A program made the translations under genes and the position numbers. From assembly GCA_039931555.1 (NCBI GenBank), contig JBDTRP010000030.1, positions 11,250 to 75,249 on the forward strand: DNA of 64,000 nucleotides, given 5' to 3'. Numbering within the stretch: position 1 is the stretch's first letter; the number at the start of each line of letters is the position of its first letter. Positions 25,120 to 34,127 of this stretch are shown one piece after another. The stretch is from JAENVT01 sp039931555 (lineage in GTDB: Bacteria; Actinomycetota; Acidimicrobiia; Acidimicrobiales; Ilumatobacteraceae). Under the pieces are notes generated by a model. It worked only from the letters and a program-made list of their open reading frames with translations. It was not told where the DNA came from and made no database searches.

Positions 25120-25881
25120 GTGAGTCTGCTTGACGTTCAGAGCGTGTCGGTGCGGTTCGGCGGGATCCAGGCCCTCGATCGGTTGAGCTTCACGATCGAC
25201 GATGGCCAGATCTGTGGGCTCATCGGCCCGAATGGGGCCGGCAAGACCACGATGTTCAACGTCGTCAGCCGCATCTACCAACCGTCTGAAGGGCGGCTGC
25301 TCTACCGGGGCGACGATCTGTTGAGCGTGCCGGCGCACGGGATCGCCCGGCACGGGATCGCTCGCACATTCCAGAACCTCGCCCTGTTCCCGAGCATGAC
25401 CCTGCTGGAGAACGTGATGGTCGGTGCCCATTGCCAGGGCAGCGCTGGCTTCGCACGTTCGACGTTTCGGATCGGGATCCGCGCCGAGGAGCGCCGCGTC
25501 CGCGACGACGCCGGGCAGCTGCTGGCTCGCCTCGGTCTGGCCCACCTCGCCCATCAGGTCGCTGCCGGCCTGCCGTTCGGCACCCTCAAACGCCTCGAGC
25601 TGGCCCGGGCCCTTGCCGCCAAGCCGACGTTTCTCATCATGGACGAGCCGGCCAGCGGCCTGACCCACGGTGAGGTCGACGAGTTGGGCGAGGTGATCGT
25701 GTCGCTGCGCGACGAGTTCGGCCTGACCGTACTGCTGGTCGAGCACCACATGGCGATGGTGATGGGCATCAGCGACAAGGTCGTCGCCATGGAGTTCGGT
25801 CGCAAGATCGCCGAGGGCCTGCCCGACGAGGTGCAGAACGATCCGCACGTCGTCGCTGCCTACCTGGGAACCGACGGATGA
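25120..25881 (+). CDS. livG: Branched-chain amino acid-type ABC transporter ATP-binding protein LivG
   Basis: 253 residues. Walker A GPNGAGKTT, Q-loop region FQNLALFPSMTLLENVMVG, Walker B FLIMDEPASGL and the H-loop LVEHHMAMVMG are present. The signature segment is LPFGTLKRLELARAL, typical of LivG rather than a strict LSGGQ. First gene of a five-gene import operon (livG-livF-livH-livM and a binding protein) with short or overlapping spacings. GTG 25120 is preceded by an AGGGGGG ribosome binding site about 10 bases away, and TACCGT near 25078 could be the promoter. It energises uptake of a branched-chain amino acid or similar small solute. Confidence 0.92.
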   Translation: MSLLDVQSVSVRFGGIQALDRLSFTIDDGQICGLIGPNGAGKTTMFNVVSRIYQPSEGRLLYRGDDLLSVPAHGIARHGIARTFQNLALFPSMTLLENVMVGAHCQGSAGFARSTFRIGIRAEERRVRDDAGQLLARLGLAHLAHQVAAGLPFGTLKRLELARALAAKPTFLIMDEPASGLTHGEVDELGEVIVSLRDEFGLTVLLVEHHMAMVMGISDKVVAMEFGRKIAEGLPDEVQNDPHVVAAYLGTDG

Positions 25882-26588
25882 CTGTGCTGCTGCGGATCGG
25901 GGGCCTGTCGGCCGGGTACGGGCAGGTCGAGGTGTTGCACAAGGTCGATCTCGAGGTGCAAGAGGGCGAGGTCGCGGTGATCCTCGGCGCCAACGGCGCC
26001 GGCAAGACCACGACGATGCGCGCCGTGTCGGGCATGATCGCGCGCAAAGGCGCGATCGAGTTCAACGGGCACAACATCATCAAGAGCTCACCCGATGAAA
26101 TCGTGCGCCTCGGTATCGCCCAGGTGCCCCAAGGTCGCGGCACGTTCACCGATCTCACTGTGGAAGACAACCTGCGCGCCGGCGCGTACGTGCGCCACGA
26201 CCAGGAGGTCAACATGGACCTCGCCCTGTGGTACGAGACGTTCCCGCGGCTCGCCGATCGGCGATCACAGAAGGCGGGCACGCTGTCGGGTGGTGAGCAG
26301 CAGATGCTGGCCATCGCCAGGGCGTTGATGAGTCGGCCGAAGCTGTTGCTGTGCGACGAGCCGAGCCTCGGCCTCGCCCCGCTGATCACCAAGGACCTGT
26401 TCCAACTCATCAAGCGACTCAACGAGCAACACGGTCTCACCGTGCTACTGGTCGAGCAGAACGCCAACCTGGCCCTCGACATCGCCCATCACGTCAGCCT
26501 GCTCGAGACGGGCACGATCGTCTCGGCCGGCACGGCTGCCGAGATTGCTTCGGACGACGCGGTTCGCCGCGCGTACCTGGGGGCCTGA
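25878..26588 (+). CDS. livF: Branched-chain amino acid-type ABC transporter ATP-binding protein LivF
   Basis: 236 residues, second ATPase of the transporter, overlapping livG by 4 bases (ATGA). Walker A GANGAGKTTTMRA, signature LSGGEQQMLAIARAL, Walker B LLLCDEPSLGLAP, and H-loop LVEQNANLAL are intact, so this subunit has a canonical signature, unlike LivG. The two ATPases form a heterodimer on the cytoplasmic side of LivHM. Length and order agree with the standard Liv system. Confidence 0.93.
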   Translation: MTVLLRIGGLSAGYGQVEVLHKVDLEVQEGEVAVILGANGAGKTTTMRAVSGMIARKGAIEFNGHNIIKSSPDEIVRLGIAQVPQGRGTFTDLTVEDNLRAGAYVRHDQEVNMDLALWYETFPRLADRRSQKAGTLSGGEQQMLAIARALMSRPKLLLCDEPSLGLAPLITKDLFQLIKRLNEQHGLTVLLVEQNANLALDIAHHVSLLETGTIVSAGTAAEIASDDAVRRAYLGA

Positions 26589-26592
26589 CGTC

Positions 26593-27510
26593 GTGCAACA
26601 CTTCGTCCAATACGTGCTCGACGGGTTGTCGATCGGGTCCGTGTACGCCCTCGTCGCCCTCGGGCTGGTAGTGGTCTACCGCGGCACCGGCCAGATCAAC
26701 TTCGCCCAGGGGGAGATGGCACTGTTGTCGACGCTTGGCGCGTGGTGGTTCCACGACAAGGGGTTGCCACTGCTGCTGGCCATCGCGGTCGCCGCTGCGC
26801 TTGCCTTTGTCGGCGGGGCACTGATCGAGGTCGGCTTGATGCGACCGGCGGAGAAGCGATCGGCGTTCGCCCCGGTCGTGATCGCGATCGGTCTGTTCCA
26901 GGGGCTGAACTCCTTGAGCGGGTTGCTGTTCCCGAGGGCCGGCCAGGGCCTGCCGTTCCCGTCGCTGTTCCCCAACAAGCCGACGGACTTCTGGAAGGAG
27001 TTCGGCGTCGTTGTGAGGATCGAACGTGTCGGCGTGTTGGTCGTCGTGCTCGTGATCACAGCGTTGCTGTTCGCCCTGTTCCAGAAGACCAAGATCGGTC
27101 TGGCGATGCGCACCGTTGCCAACAACCCGACCTCGGCCAAGTTGGTCGGCGTGCCCACCGGCAAGATCTTGATGTTCAGCTGGGCCGTCGCAGCCCTGAT
27201 CGGCGCCATCGGCGGGGCGTTGAAGGCCGGTATCGACACCAACGTCAGCATCGGGTCGATGTTCTCGGTGTTCTTGTTGTCGTCGGCCGCCGCCACGCTC
27301 GGCGGGCTCGACAGTCCAGGCGGTGCCGTGATCGGCGGCCTCAGCCTCGGCGTCATCGAGAGCCTGGTCGGGAACTATCCGGAGAGCTGGCCCGGCAGCG
27401 ATTGGATCGGAATCGAGACCAGGACCGCCGTCGCGTTCCTGATCATTCTCGTGGTGTTGCTCGTCCGCCCAGCCGGGCTGTTCGGGTCCGTCAAAGTGGA
27501 GCGTGTGTGA
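26593..27510 (+). CDS. livH: Branched-chain amino acid-type ABC transporter permease LivH
   Basis: 305 residues and about eight hydrophobic segments. The N terminus is the LivH signature: LDGLSIGSVYALVALGLVVV followed by YRGTGQINFAQGEM. The GTG 26593 start is 4 bases after the livF stop; the frame is open 16 codons further upstream inside livF, but those residues are not family-like. It forms the membrane channel with LivM. The conserved segment GLAMRTVANNPTSAKLVGV contacts the ATPases. Confidence 0.92.
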   Translation: MQHFVQYVLDGLSIGSVYALVALGLVVVYRGTGQINFAQGEMALLSTLGAWWFHDKGLPLLLAIAVAAALAFVGGALIEVGLMRPAEKRSAFAPVVIAIGLFQGLNSLSGLLFPRAGQGLPFPSLFPNKPTDFWKEFGVVVRIERVGVLVVVLVITALLFALFQKTKIGLAMRTVANNPTSAKLVGVPTGKILMFSWAVAALIGAIGGALKAGIDTNVSIGSMFSVFLLSSAAATLGGLDSPGGAVIGGLSLGVIESLVGNYPESWPGSDWIGIETRTAVAFLIILVVLLVRPAGLFGSVKVERV

Positions 27511-27512
27511 CC

Positions 27513-28613
27513 ATGGCGATCAAGGTCCGCTCGGGTGGGACGGTGCACTGGATCATCCGCGCTGCCGTCGCCGTGGTGTTGGTGTTGCTGGTGTGGCAGA
27601 TGGTCAGTGGGGCGTCGCCGTCGAGCTTGGGGAAGTACACCGACGCCATGGCCTTGGCCATTGCCGCGCTGTCGCTGAACCTGTTGTTCGGCTTCAACGG
27701 CCAAATCTCGATCGGGCACTCCACCTTTGCCGGCATCGCGGCGTTCTTCCTCGGGTACTCCGTGCGGTTCTGGGACAACAAGCCGTTCGTTTCGCTGCTC
27801 GAGGCGTGCGTGCTGTGCTTCGTGATCGGCATGATGATCGGCCTGCCCGCCCTGCGGTTGAAGGGACCGTACCTGGCCCTGGTCACGCTGGCGATCGCCT
27901 ACGTGTGGCCGACGGTCGCCGCCCAGTTCATCGACCGCAAGGTCACCGCGGTCACCGGCGAGTCAGCGCTGACCAAGTTCCGCATCAACCCGGCCACCTG
28001 GACCGGGCTCAAGGCCAACCGCGAAGACCGGGCCCTGTACCTGTTCTGGGTCGCGCTTGCGCTGACGGCCATCTGCTACGTCGTCGTGCGCAACTTGCGC
28101 AAGAGCCGCGTCGGCCGGTCGATGGTGGCCGTCCGCGACAACGAGACGGCGGCGGCGGTGATGGGTGTCAACCTGGCCAGGACGAAGACGCTGACGTTCG
28201 GCGTGTCGGCGGCGATCGCCGGCGTGTCGGGATGGCTGACCGCGGCCAAGATCGGCACGATCGACGAGAACTCGTTCACGATCCTCAACTCGATCAAGTA
28301 CATCCTGGCCCTGATCCTGGGCGGCGTCGCCACGCTGACTGGCCCGATCGCCGGGGCATTCGCCTACTTCTTCGCCGACGACTACCTGAAGGAGCACGCG
28401 CCGAACTGGGATTGGCTACCCGGCAAGTTCGGCGATGGACCGATCGCCAGTTTCCTGCTCGGCGTGCTGGTGATCGCCTTCGTGTTCGTGGCGCCGCAGG
28501 GCCTGGTTGGCCTGTTTCGCAAGATCGGGCGTAAAATCGCCGTCATCGTTCCCGAGCCGATACCTGATTCGACTCCTGAAGCGGTCCACCAAGCAATCCA
28601 CGAGGGGGAATGA
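27513..28613 (+). CDS. livM: Branched-chain amino acid-type ABC transporter permease LivM
   Basis: 366 residues with multiple membrane helices. LivM hallmarks are ALAIAALSLNLLFGFNGQIS, GHSTFAGIAAFFLGY and the ATPase-contacting loop GRSMVAVRDNETAAAVMGVN. ATG 27513 has GTGGAG about 10 bases upstream; a GTG at 27507 overlapping the livH stop is also possible. An extension of about 50 residues between helices (DRKVTAVTGESALTKFRIN) is longer than in E. coli LivM. Its stop is 1 base before the binding-protein start. Confidence 0.92.
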   Translation: MAIKVRSGGTVHWIIRAAVAVVLVLLVWQMVSGASPSSLGKYTDAMALAIAALSLNLLFGFNGQISIGHSTFAGIAAFFLGYSVRFWDNKPFVSLLEACVLCFVIGMMIGLPALRLKGPYLALVTLAIAYVWPTVAAQFIDRKVTAVTGESALTKFRINPATWTGLKANREDRALYLFWVALALTAICYVVVRNLRKSRVGRSMVAVRDNETAAAVMGVNLARTKTLTFGVSAAIAGVSGWLTAAKIGTIDENSFTILNSIKYILALILGGVATLTGPIAGAFAYFFADDYLKEHAPNWDWLPGKFGDGPIASFLLGVLVIAFVFVAPQGLVGLFRKIGRKIAVIVPEPIPDSTPEAVHQAIHEGE

Positions 28614-28614
28614 C

Positions 28615-30021
28615 GTGACCAAACGTCAACGCAATTTCTATGTGTGCACGGCAACCGCTGCGTTGGTGCTGGCTGCATGCGGCGGGGGCGGCAACTCGTC
28701 GTCCAACGGCACCACGGCACCGACAGCGGGTGGCACGACCGCACCGGCCGCCGAGACCACTGCCGCGGCAACCGAGACCACGGCCGGCAGCGATGCGACG
28801 ACCGCAGCGACCGAGCCAGCGGCCCCTGCCGGCTGGACCGTCGACACCTCGACGTGCTCCGACCCGGCACGCGCCGAGCAGCCCATCGAGGGTGAGGTCA
28901 AGATCGGTGCGGCCATGCCGCTGTCGGGCGGACCTGCCGCGGCCTTCGGTCCCGTCAAGGACGGCTTCCAGTTGTACCTCAACTATGCCGACGCCAAGGG
29001 CCTGCTGCCCGGGTACAAGATCAGCGTCGATGTTCGTGACGACCAGTACGACGCCACGCAGACTCCCGGCGTCGTCAACGGGTTGATCGACGACGGCGTC
29101 GACTTCTTCGCCGGCATCATCGGCACTCCCAACAACCTCGCCGTGCGTGACACGCTGAACGAGGAGTGCATCCCGCAGTTGTTGAACCTCACCGGCTCGC
29201 CGTCGTGGGGCCAGATCGCCGACTACCCGTGGACCACCGGTGCGCTGGTGCCCTACGACACCGAAGCGTCGATCTACGCGACCAAGCTCAACGAGTTGAA
29301 GCCGGGCGCCAAGGTCGCGCTGTATTACATCAACAACGAGTTCGGCAAGGCCTACATCGACGAGTTCAAGAAGAAGGCCACCGAGTTCGGCTTCGAGATC
29401 GTCGACGAGCAGACGGTCGAGCCCAACGACAACAATCCGCCGATCACCCAGGTCGGCAGCATCGCCAGCAAGTTGCCCGACGCGATCGTGGCCATCCCGC
29501 TCGGCCTGCAGTGCCCCACGTTCCTGGCCGCACTGGCCAATGCGAAGGCACAGACCGCCGGCTGGAACCCGCCGGTGTTCGTCACCAACACGTGCGCCTC
29601 GAAGCTGTTCTTCGGCCTGGCCGGCCCGGCCGCCGACGGTGTGTACACCTCGAACAACCTCATCGATTCGAATGACCCGAAGAACGCCACGAACCCCGGC
29701 ATCAAGACCTTCCTCGACGAGTACGCCGCGGCCGGCCTTGCCGGTGACCCCGGCGTGACCGAGGCCGGCTGGAGTGTCGGCGAGTCGACGGTGGCGATCT
29801 TGAACGCAGCACTGAAGTCGGGCACGCTCAGCCGCAAGTCGATCATCGAGGCCGCGCGCAACCTCACCTACACCCCGTCGCTGGTTCGCCCCGGCGCGCA
29901 GTACAAGATGAACGGCGCCGACGACCCGTTCGCCTTCGAGACGTTGCAGGTGTTGCAGTGGAGCGCCGCCTCGGGCACGTTCACCGAGATCGGTGATCCG
30001 ATCACCCAGTACGAGCACTGA
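28615..30021 (+). CDS. Substrate-binding lipoprotein of the Liv-type ABC importer
   Basis: 468 residues. Lipobox LAAC (Cys22), then a Thr/Ala-rich linker of about 55 residues, then a type I periplasmic-binding fold (IGAAMPLSGGPAAAFGPVKDG, later DAIVAIPLGLQCPTFLAALA). It captures the solute outside the membrane and delivers it to LivHM. Two-lobe leucine/isoleucine/valine-binding architecture is clear, but the ligand could equally be urea, an amide or another amino acid. GTG 28615 follows the livM stop by 1 base, with GAGGGGG as ribosome binding site. A strong terminator hairpin follows. Confidence 0.9.
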   Translation: MTKRQRNFYVCTATAALVLAACGGGGNSSSNGTTAPTAGGTTAPAAETTAAATETTAGSDATTAATEPAAPAGWTVDTSTCSDPARAEQPIEGEVKIGAAMPLSGGPAAAFGPVKDGFQLYLNYADAKGLLPGYKISVDVRDDQYDATQTPGVVNGLIDDGVDFFAGIIGTPNNLAVRDTLNEECIPQLLNLTGSPSWGQIADYPWTTGALVPYDTEASIYATKLNELKPGAKVALYYINNEFGKAYIDEFKKKATEFGFEIVDEQTVEPNDNNPPITQVGSIASKLPDAIVAIPLGLQCPTFLAALANAKAQTAGWNPPVFVTNTCASKLFFGLAGPAADGVYTSNNLIDSNDPKNATNPGIKTFLDEYAAAGLAGDPGVTEAGWSVGESTVAILNAALKSGTLSRKSIIEAARNLTYTPSLVRPGAQYKMNGADDPFAFETLQVLQWSAASGTFTEIGDPITQYEH

Positions 30022-30030
30022 TCGCGGTAC

Positions 30031-30063
30031 TGATCGGGCGGCCCGAGTGGGGCCGCTCGATCA
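30031..30063. terminator. Bidirectional terminator after the liv operon
   Basis: A 14-bp stem (30031-30044 with 30050-30063, one G-T pair) and GAGTG loop. The distal arm includes the stop codon of the convergent lipoprotein gene, so it can serve both strands. Confidence 0.8.
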
Positions 30064-30429
30064 GGTCCCCAAGCAGCTGAAGAACTTCTTGATCACATCC
30101 TGATTCGGCGTGCCGCCCGCCTCGACCAGCTTGCGCAGCGAGTCGTCTTTCAGCAGCGCCTCGAAGCACGCCTTGTCGACCTTCATCCCGGCGGCCTCGA
30201 ACTGGGCGATCATGGCGTCGATCGCCGCCGTCGGGAGGCTCACACCGCTGGAGATCGAGGCGCCTGGCGGGATGGTGAGCTCCCCGGGAAAGACGAAGCC
30301 CGTGGTCGGCGTGGACTCGCTCGTTGCGCCGGAGGCGGTCGTTGCGCTGGACTTCGCGTCGCTTCCACAGCCCGCCAGCAGCCCGAGGCCTGCGATCGAG
30401 GCGAGTACTGCAGTGATGATCGGTTTCAT
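30061..30429 (-). CDS. Small lipoprotein, function unknown
   Basis: 122 residues. The signal peptide ends in LLAGC (Cys21), a Ser/Thr-rich linker follows, and a compact helical C-terminal region contains two cysteines (DKACFEALLKD and FFSCLGT) that could form a disulfide. Shine-Dalgarno AAGGGA is 5 bases before ATG 30429. I do not recognise a family; similar short lipoproteins with a paired-Cys C terminus occur in Acidimicrobiia. It converges on the liv operon and is transcribed in the same direction as rarD upstream. Confidence 0.72.
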   Translation of the reverse strand: MKPIITAVLASIAGLGLLAGCGSDAKSSATTASGATSESTPTTGFVFPGELTIPPGASISSGVSLPTAAIDAMIAQFEAAGMKVDKACFEALLKDDSLRKLVEAGGTPNQDVIKKFFSCLGT

Positions 30430-30464
30430 GATGGTCCCTTCGAGTGAGGCACCAGTGTGCCTGA

Positions 30465-31394
30465 TCACGCGACCGGAATGGGGTCGGTCACGACCGCTCT
30501 GCCGCGTGACCGCCGGGCCGCGTCGGCGGTGGCGATGACCAGCCCGAGCCACACCAGGGCGAAGCCCACCACGCGAGACCGCGGCAACGCCTCGTGGAAC
30601 ACCAGCCACCCGAGGCAGAAGTTGATCGTCGGCACGATGTAGTTGAGCGGCCCGATAACGGTCAACGGCATACGTTGTGCGGCGTAGGCGAACAACGTCA
30701 ACGGCACGATCGTCGCCAGGCCGCTGCACAACACCAGCGCGAACTGGGCGGATGTCGCCGAGTGCGGGATACTGGTGGCCCCGCCGGCCAGGATGGTGAC
30801 CGCGGCGATGGCCGGAACGAGGACGATGAAGCTCTCTGCGGCCATGCTCTCGACCGGTGTCAACGGCACGTGCTTCTTCAGGTAGCCGTAGAGCACCCAC
30901 GAGGTGGCGATGATCAGTGCCAGCCACGGCACGCGGCCGTAGCTGAAGGTGAGGATTCCGACAGCGATGAGGGCGAGCACGAAGGCGAACTCCTGCACTC
31001 GAGTGATCTTCTCGTGCAGCACCACCACACCGACCGCCATGGTGCCGAGGGGGGCCAGGAAGTAGCCGAGGGCCGTCTCGATCACATGATCGTGCACGAC
31101 GGCCCACACGTAGGTCGTCCAGTTCACTGCCAGGATCACTGCGCTCAGCACCACCGTTCGAAGCAGTCCGCGGTCGGTCAGCAGCGGGCGGAGGTGCTGC
31201 CATCGGTGGCTGGCCGACAGCACGATGGCCATGATCGCCGCCGAGCAGATCACCCGCCATCCGATCAGTTCGACGGCGTCGAAGGCTTCGAGGTGGCGCC
31301 AGTACAGCGTCAGGGCGCCCCACACCAGATAGGCGGCGACACCGGCGACGATGCCGCGCTGTTGGGCGGCGGCCAGCTGTTCGTCCGAGCTCAC
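30465..31394 (-). CDS. rarD: EamA-superfamily transporter RarD
   Basis: 309 residues with ten predicted helices in two EamA halves. RarD features are present: GVAAYLVWGALTLYWRHLEA at the N terminus, VNWTTYVWAVVHDHVIETAL, GYFLAPLGTMAVGVVVLHE, and the second-half NYIVPTINFCLGWLVFHE. These drug/metabolite transporters probably export small metabolites; the substrate of RarD is not firmly known. GTG 31394 is chosen because TAGCAT ends 7 bases upstream, and TAG is the stop of the serine hydrolase gene. Longer in-frame starts to 31436 lie inside that gene and are not used. Confidence 0.9.
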   Translation of the reverse strand: MSSDEQLAAAQQRGIVAGVAAYLVWGALTLYWRHLEAFDAVELIGWRVICSAAIMAIVLSASHRWQHLRPLLTDRGLLRTVVLSAVILAVNWTTYVWAVVHDHVIETALGYFLAPLGTMAVGVVVLHEKITRVQEFAFVLALIAVGILTFSYGRVPWLALIIATSWVLYGYLKKHVPLTPVESMAAESFIVLVPAIAAVTILAGGATSIPHSATSAQFALVLCSGLATIVPLTLFAYAAQRMPLTVIGPLNYIVPTINFCLGWLVFHEALPRSRVVGFALVWLGLVIATADAARRSRGRAVVTDPIPVA

Positions 31395-31401
31395 TGCGAC
31401 G

Positions 31402-31407
31402 ATGCTA
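31402..31407 (-). promoter_or_regulatory. -10 box of rarD formed from the upstream stop codon
   Basis: TAGCAT on the minus strand ends 7 bases before GTG 31394; the TAG is the stop of the serine hydrolase gene. Confidence 0.55.
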
Positions 31408-32508
31408 CGGACGCGCGCAGGCCATGGCGAGCGCATTCAGGTCGCGGCATCGGCGCAGGTCGTGGCCCGGGTCGAGTTGCAGCGTGTCGTGGAGGAAGCA
31501 GAACGACATCCCGCTGTCGGGATCAACCCAGCACAGTTGCCCGCCTGCGCCGGAGTGGCCGAACGCCCGTGGAGTGTGCGGCATCCACCGGTAGTCGTTC
31601 ATTCCGTCGGCTCCGGAGACGACACCGGCGATGGTGCGGTTGGCCGCCGTCCCGTCGGTCGCCATGACGCTGCCGTTGCGGATCGTGCCGCGCGCGTCGG
31701 CGAGCCATCCGGCCGGGTGGGTGTCACCGGGGTTGTGCAGGAACGATTGATAGATCAAGGCGATGTCGACGGCCCGGGCGATGCCCCCGCCGCCGGGGAT
31801 CGCCGCGGCCTGGGCTCGCGGATCGTTGAGGCTGAGCAACAGTTCCGGTGACACGGTCGTGTCGGGAACCAGGTCCTCCCGACCGAATGTGTCGAGCAGC
31901 TCGGCCTGGCCGGGCACGGATCCTGCGCTTCGGATCGTCGTGGCAGGTCCGAGCTCGGACGGGCCGAGTACTGCTGGTACGCCGGCCGCCGCCGCAACTC
32001 GTTCGTTGACCACATCGGCGTAGTGGCGCCCCGACAGGGTCTCGATCAGTTCGGCGATGACCCAGTGAGCGGCCATCGGGTGGTACTCGGTGCGCGTCCC
32101 GGCCGGCCAAGCGAGCGTCCATTCCGAGAACTGCCGCCGTCGCCCCTCGCTGGTGCCCCATCGGTCGGGGCCGATCGGTGCCTGCGGGAACCCGCCCTGC
32201 ATCGTCAACAACTGCAGCACACTGACGTGCTCCTTGCCGTTGTCGCCGAAGCCGGGCAGGTAGCGAGCGACCGGTGCGGTCAGCTCGATGGTGCCGTCGG
32301 CCAGGTGGGGAAGCAGCGACATCGCCACCATCACCTTGGTCGCTGAGAAGATCACGAAACGCGACGCCGGTGAGGCAGTGCCGAACGAATCGGCGGCGAC
32401 GATCTCGCCCTGCATCCCGATGGCGAATTGCGCGGCGTTCGAATGGCCGTCGTCGATCTCGGCTCGGATTCGATCGCGGAGGGCGTTGACTGCGGCGGTA
32501 TCGGGCAC
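31405..32508 (-). CDS. Beta-lactamase-fold serine hydrolase (class C-like / esterase)
   Basis: 367 residues without an obvious signal peptide, so probably cytoplasmic. The serine nucleophile motif SATK (S-x-x-K) follows SRFVIF. The Tyr motif is Tyr-His-Pro in RTEYHPMAAHW, where beta-lactamases usually have Tyr-x-Asn, and the third motif reads HSGAGGQ instead of KTG. This pattern fits esterase- or peptidase-like relatives (EstB type) rather than true beta-lactamases. GTG 32508 has TACTCT 7 bases upstream. Substrate unknown. Confidence 0.85.
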   Translation of the reverse strand: MPDTAAVNALRDRIRAEIDDGHSNAAQFAIGMQGEIVAADSFGTASPASRFVIFSATKVMVAMSLLPHLADGTIELTAPVARYLPGFGDNGKEHVSVLQLLTMQGGFPQAPIGPDRWGTSEGRRRQFSEWTLAWPAGTRTEYHPMAAHWVIAELIETLSGRHYADVVNERVAAAAGVPAVLGPSELGPATTIRSAGSVPGQAELLDTFGREDLVPDTTVSPELLLSLNDPRAQAAAIPGGGGIARAVDIALIYQSFLHNPGDTHPAGWLADARGTIRNGSVMATDGTAANRTIAGVVSGADGMNDYRWMPHTPRAFGHSGAGGQLCWVDPDSGMSFCFLHDTLQLDPGHDLRRCRDLNALAMACARP

Positions 32509-32515
32509 GGTTCGT

Positions 32516-32521
32516 AGAGTA
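32516..32521 (-). promoter_or_regulatory. -10 box of the serine hydrolase gene
   Basis: TACTCT on the minus strand ends 7 bases before GTG 32508; leaderless geometry. Confidence 0.55.
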
Positions 32522-32566
32522 CGAGTTGGCGACGCTGCATCCGCAGGCGCGCGGCGAAAGGAACCG

Positions 32567-33451
32567 ATGACCGGTCACGGTGTGCGCGCTGCGGTGGTGC
32601 GGCGGACGTGTGTCGGCGCCAATGCGGTCGAGTTGGTCGCCGATGCACACGGCAACCCCGACGATCCGGCGGTGCTGTTGTTGCACGGCGGCGGTCAGAC
32701 GCGCGGATCGTGGGGCACGACAGCGCAGGCGCTGGCCAACGACGGGTTCTACGCGGTCAATGCCGACCTGCGCGGCCACGGCGAGTCGGCATGGGACCCG
32801 GCGGGCGACTACTCCTTCGCCGCGCAGATGGCCGACGTCGAAGCCTGGTGCGAAACGTTGGGGGGACCGGCGATCGTGGGCGCGTCGATGGGCGGTCTCG
32901 CCGGCTTGTGGACCGAGGGCACGCGGGCCGCGAACGGACAGCCCCCTGCCGGTGCGTGTCTGGTGCTGGTCGACATCGCTCATCGCAGTGAGCCCGAGGG
33001 TGTCGAGCGGATCATCGGCTTCATGCGCAGCAACCCGCACGGGTTCGCGACCATCGACGAGGCCGCGGACGCAGTGGCGCAGTACCTGGCGCACCGAACC
33101 CGACCGGCGAACACCGACGGCCTCGCCCGCAACCTTCGGCGTGGCGACGACGGGCGATTCCGCTGGCATTGGGACCCGCAGTTCATGAGCGACGCCCGAC
33201 CGCGCTCCAGCGTCGACTTCGACCGCTTTGCGACGCATGCTCGCAATCTGGCGCTGCCCGTGCTGCTCGTGCGCGGTGAGCGCAGCGATGTGTTGAGCGC
33301 GGAGACGGCAGCCGAGTTCCTGTCGCTCGTGCCGCACGCCGAGTTCGCCGACATCGGCGATGCGCATCACATGGTGGCCGGCGACCACAACGACGCGTTC
33401 GCAACGACCGTGGTCGAGTTCCTCCACCGAGTGGCCCGGATCAGGCCCTGA
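32567..33451 (+). CDS. Alpha/beta hydrolase
   Basis: 294 residues. The alpha/beta-hydrolase core shows the oxyanion strand AVLLLHGGGQTRGSW, the nucleophile elbow GASMGG, a likely acid in VRGERSD and the histidine in GDAHHMVAGDHN. ATG 32567 has AAAGGA 5 bases upstream. Family enzymes cleave esters, epoxides or C-C bonds; the substrate is unknown. The 6-phosphogluconolactonase gene follows after 7 bases, so the two are probably co-transcribed, but no functional link is obvious. Confidence 0.87.
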   Translation: MTGHGVRAAVVRRTCVGANAVELVADAHGNPDDPAVLLLHGGGQTRGSWGTTAQALANDGFYAVNADLRGHGESAWDPAGDYSFAAQMADVEAWCETLGGPAIVGASMGGLAGLWTEGTRAANGQPPAGACLVLVDIAHRSEPEGVERIIGFMRSNPHGFATIDEAADAVAQYLAHRTRPANTDGLARNLRRGDDGRFRWHWDPQFMSDARPRSSVDFDRFATHARNLALPVLLVRGERSDVLSAETAAEFLSLVPHAEFADIGDAHHMVAGDHNDAFATTVVEFLHRVARIRP

Positions 33452-33458
33452 GAACCGC

Positions 33459-34127
33459 ATGGATGTCACCGTCGCACCCGACCCGCAGTCCGCGGCCGAC
33501 GAAGCTGCGGCGTGGATCGCCCGGCAGTTGCGCAACGCCGTGTCGCGCCGCGGCGCAGCAACCGTGGCGTTCAGCGGGGGCTCGACGCCGGCATTGATGC
33601 TGGCTGCGCTGGCGTTGCTGCGGGTGCCGTGGGGAGCGACGACGGTCTTCCAGGTCGACGAACGCGTCGCCCCCGAGGGCGACCCTGACCGCAATGCGAC
33701 GCTGCTCGATGTGCTGCGGCCGCATCGGCCGTCGATTCACCTGATGCCGGTCGCGTCGGGTGATCTCGGCTCCGCCGCGCTGCGGTATGCCGCGTTGCTG
33801 CCGGATCGACTCGACATCGTGCACCTCGGCCTGGGCGACGACGGCCACACCGCATCGTGGCCGCCCGGCGATCCGGTGATCGATGCGCCCGGCGTCGTCG
33901 CCGTGTCGGGGGAGTACAAGGGCAGGGTGCGGATGACCCTCACCGTGCACGCAGTCAACGCGGCGCGTCATCGTTTGGTCTTGGCAACCGGGTCCGCAAA
34001 GGCGCCCGTCATCGAGCGATGGATGTTGCACGACCCGTCGCTGCCGGTGCAACGCCTCGGTCGTACCAACACCGCCGTCATGCTCGACGCGGCCGCCGCA
34101 GCGCGGTTGCCGTACCTGGCTCGCTAG
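33459..34127 (+). CDS. pgl: 6-phosphogluconolactonase
   Basis: 222 residues. It hydrolyses 6-phosphogluconolactone in the oxidative pentose phosphate pathway. The SugarP-isomerase fold shows ATVAFSGGSTPALMLAALA, the FQVDERVAP loop with acidic residues, and IVHLGLGDDGHTASWPPGD, all typical. The ATG start lies 8 bases after the hydrolase stop. Its TAG stop forms part of the pgi promoter. It is slightly shorter than the usual 230-260 residues. Neither the zwf nor the opcA gene is adjacent; pgi is. Confidence 0.9.
   Translation: MDVTVAPDPQSAADEAAAWIARQLRNAVSRRGAATVAFSGGSTPALMLAALALLRVPWGATTVFQVDERVAPEGDPDRNATLLDVLRPHRPSIHLMPVASGDLGSAALRYAALLPDRLDIVHLGLGDDGHTASWPPGDPVIDAPGVVAVSGEYKGRVRMTLTVHAVNAARHRLVLATGSAKAPVIERWMLHDPSLPVQRLGRTNTAVMLDAAAAARLPYLAR

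Noticed and set aside
25120..30021. Naming the liv operon ligand as leucine/isoleucine/valine
   Set aside because: The family also carries urea, amides and other amino acids; the binding protein's ligand cannot be read from sequence.
31405..32508. Calling the serine hydrolase an antibiotic-resistance beta-lactamase
   Set aside because: No signal peptide, Tyr-x-Asn and KTG motifs are changed; better described as an esterase/peptidase relative.
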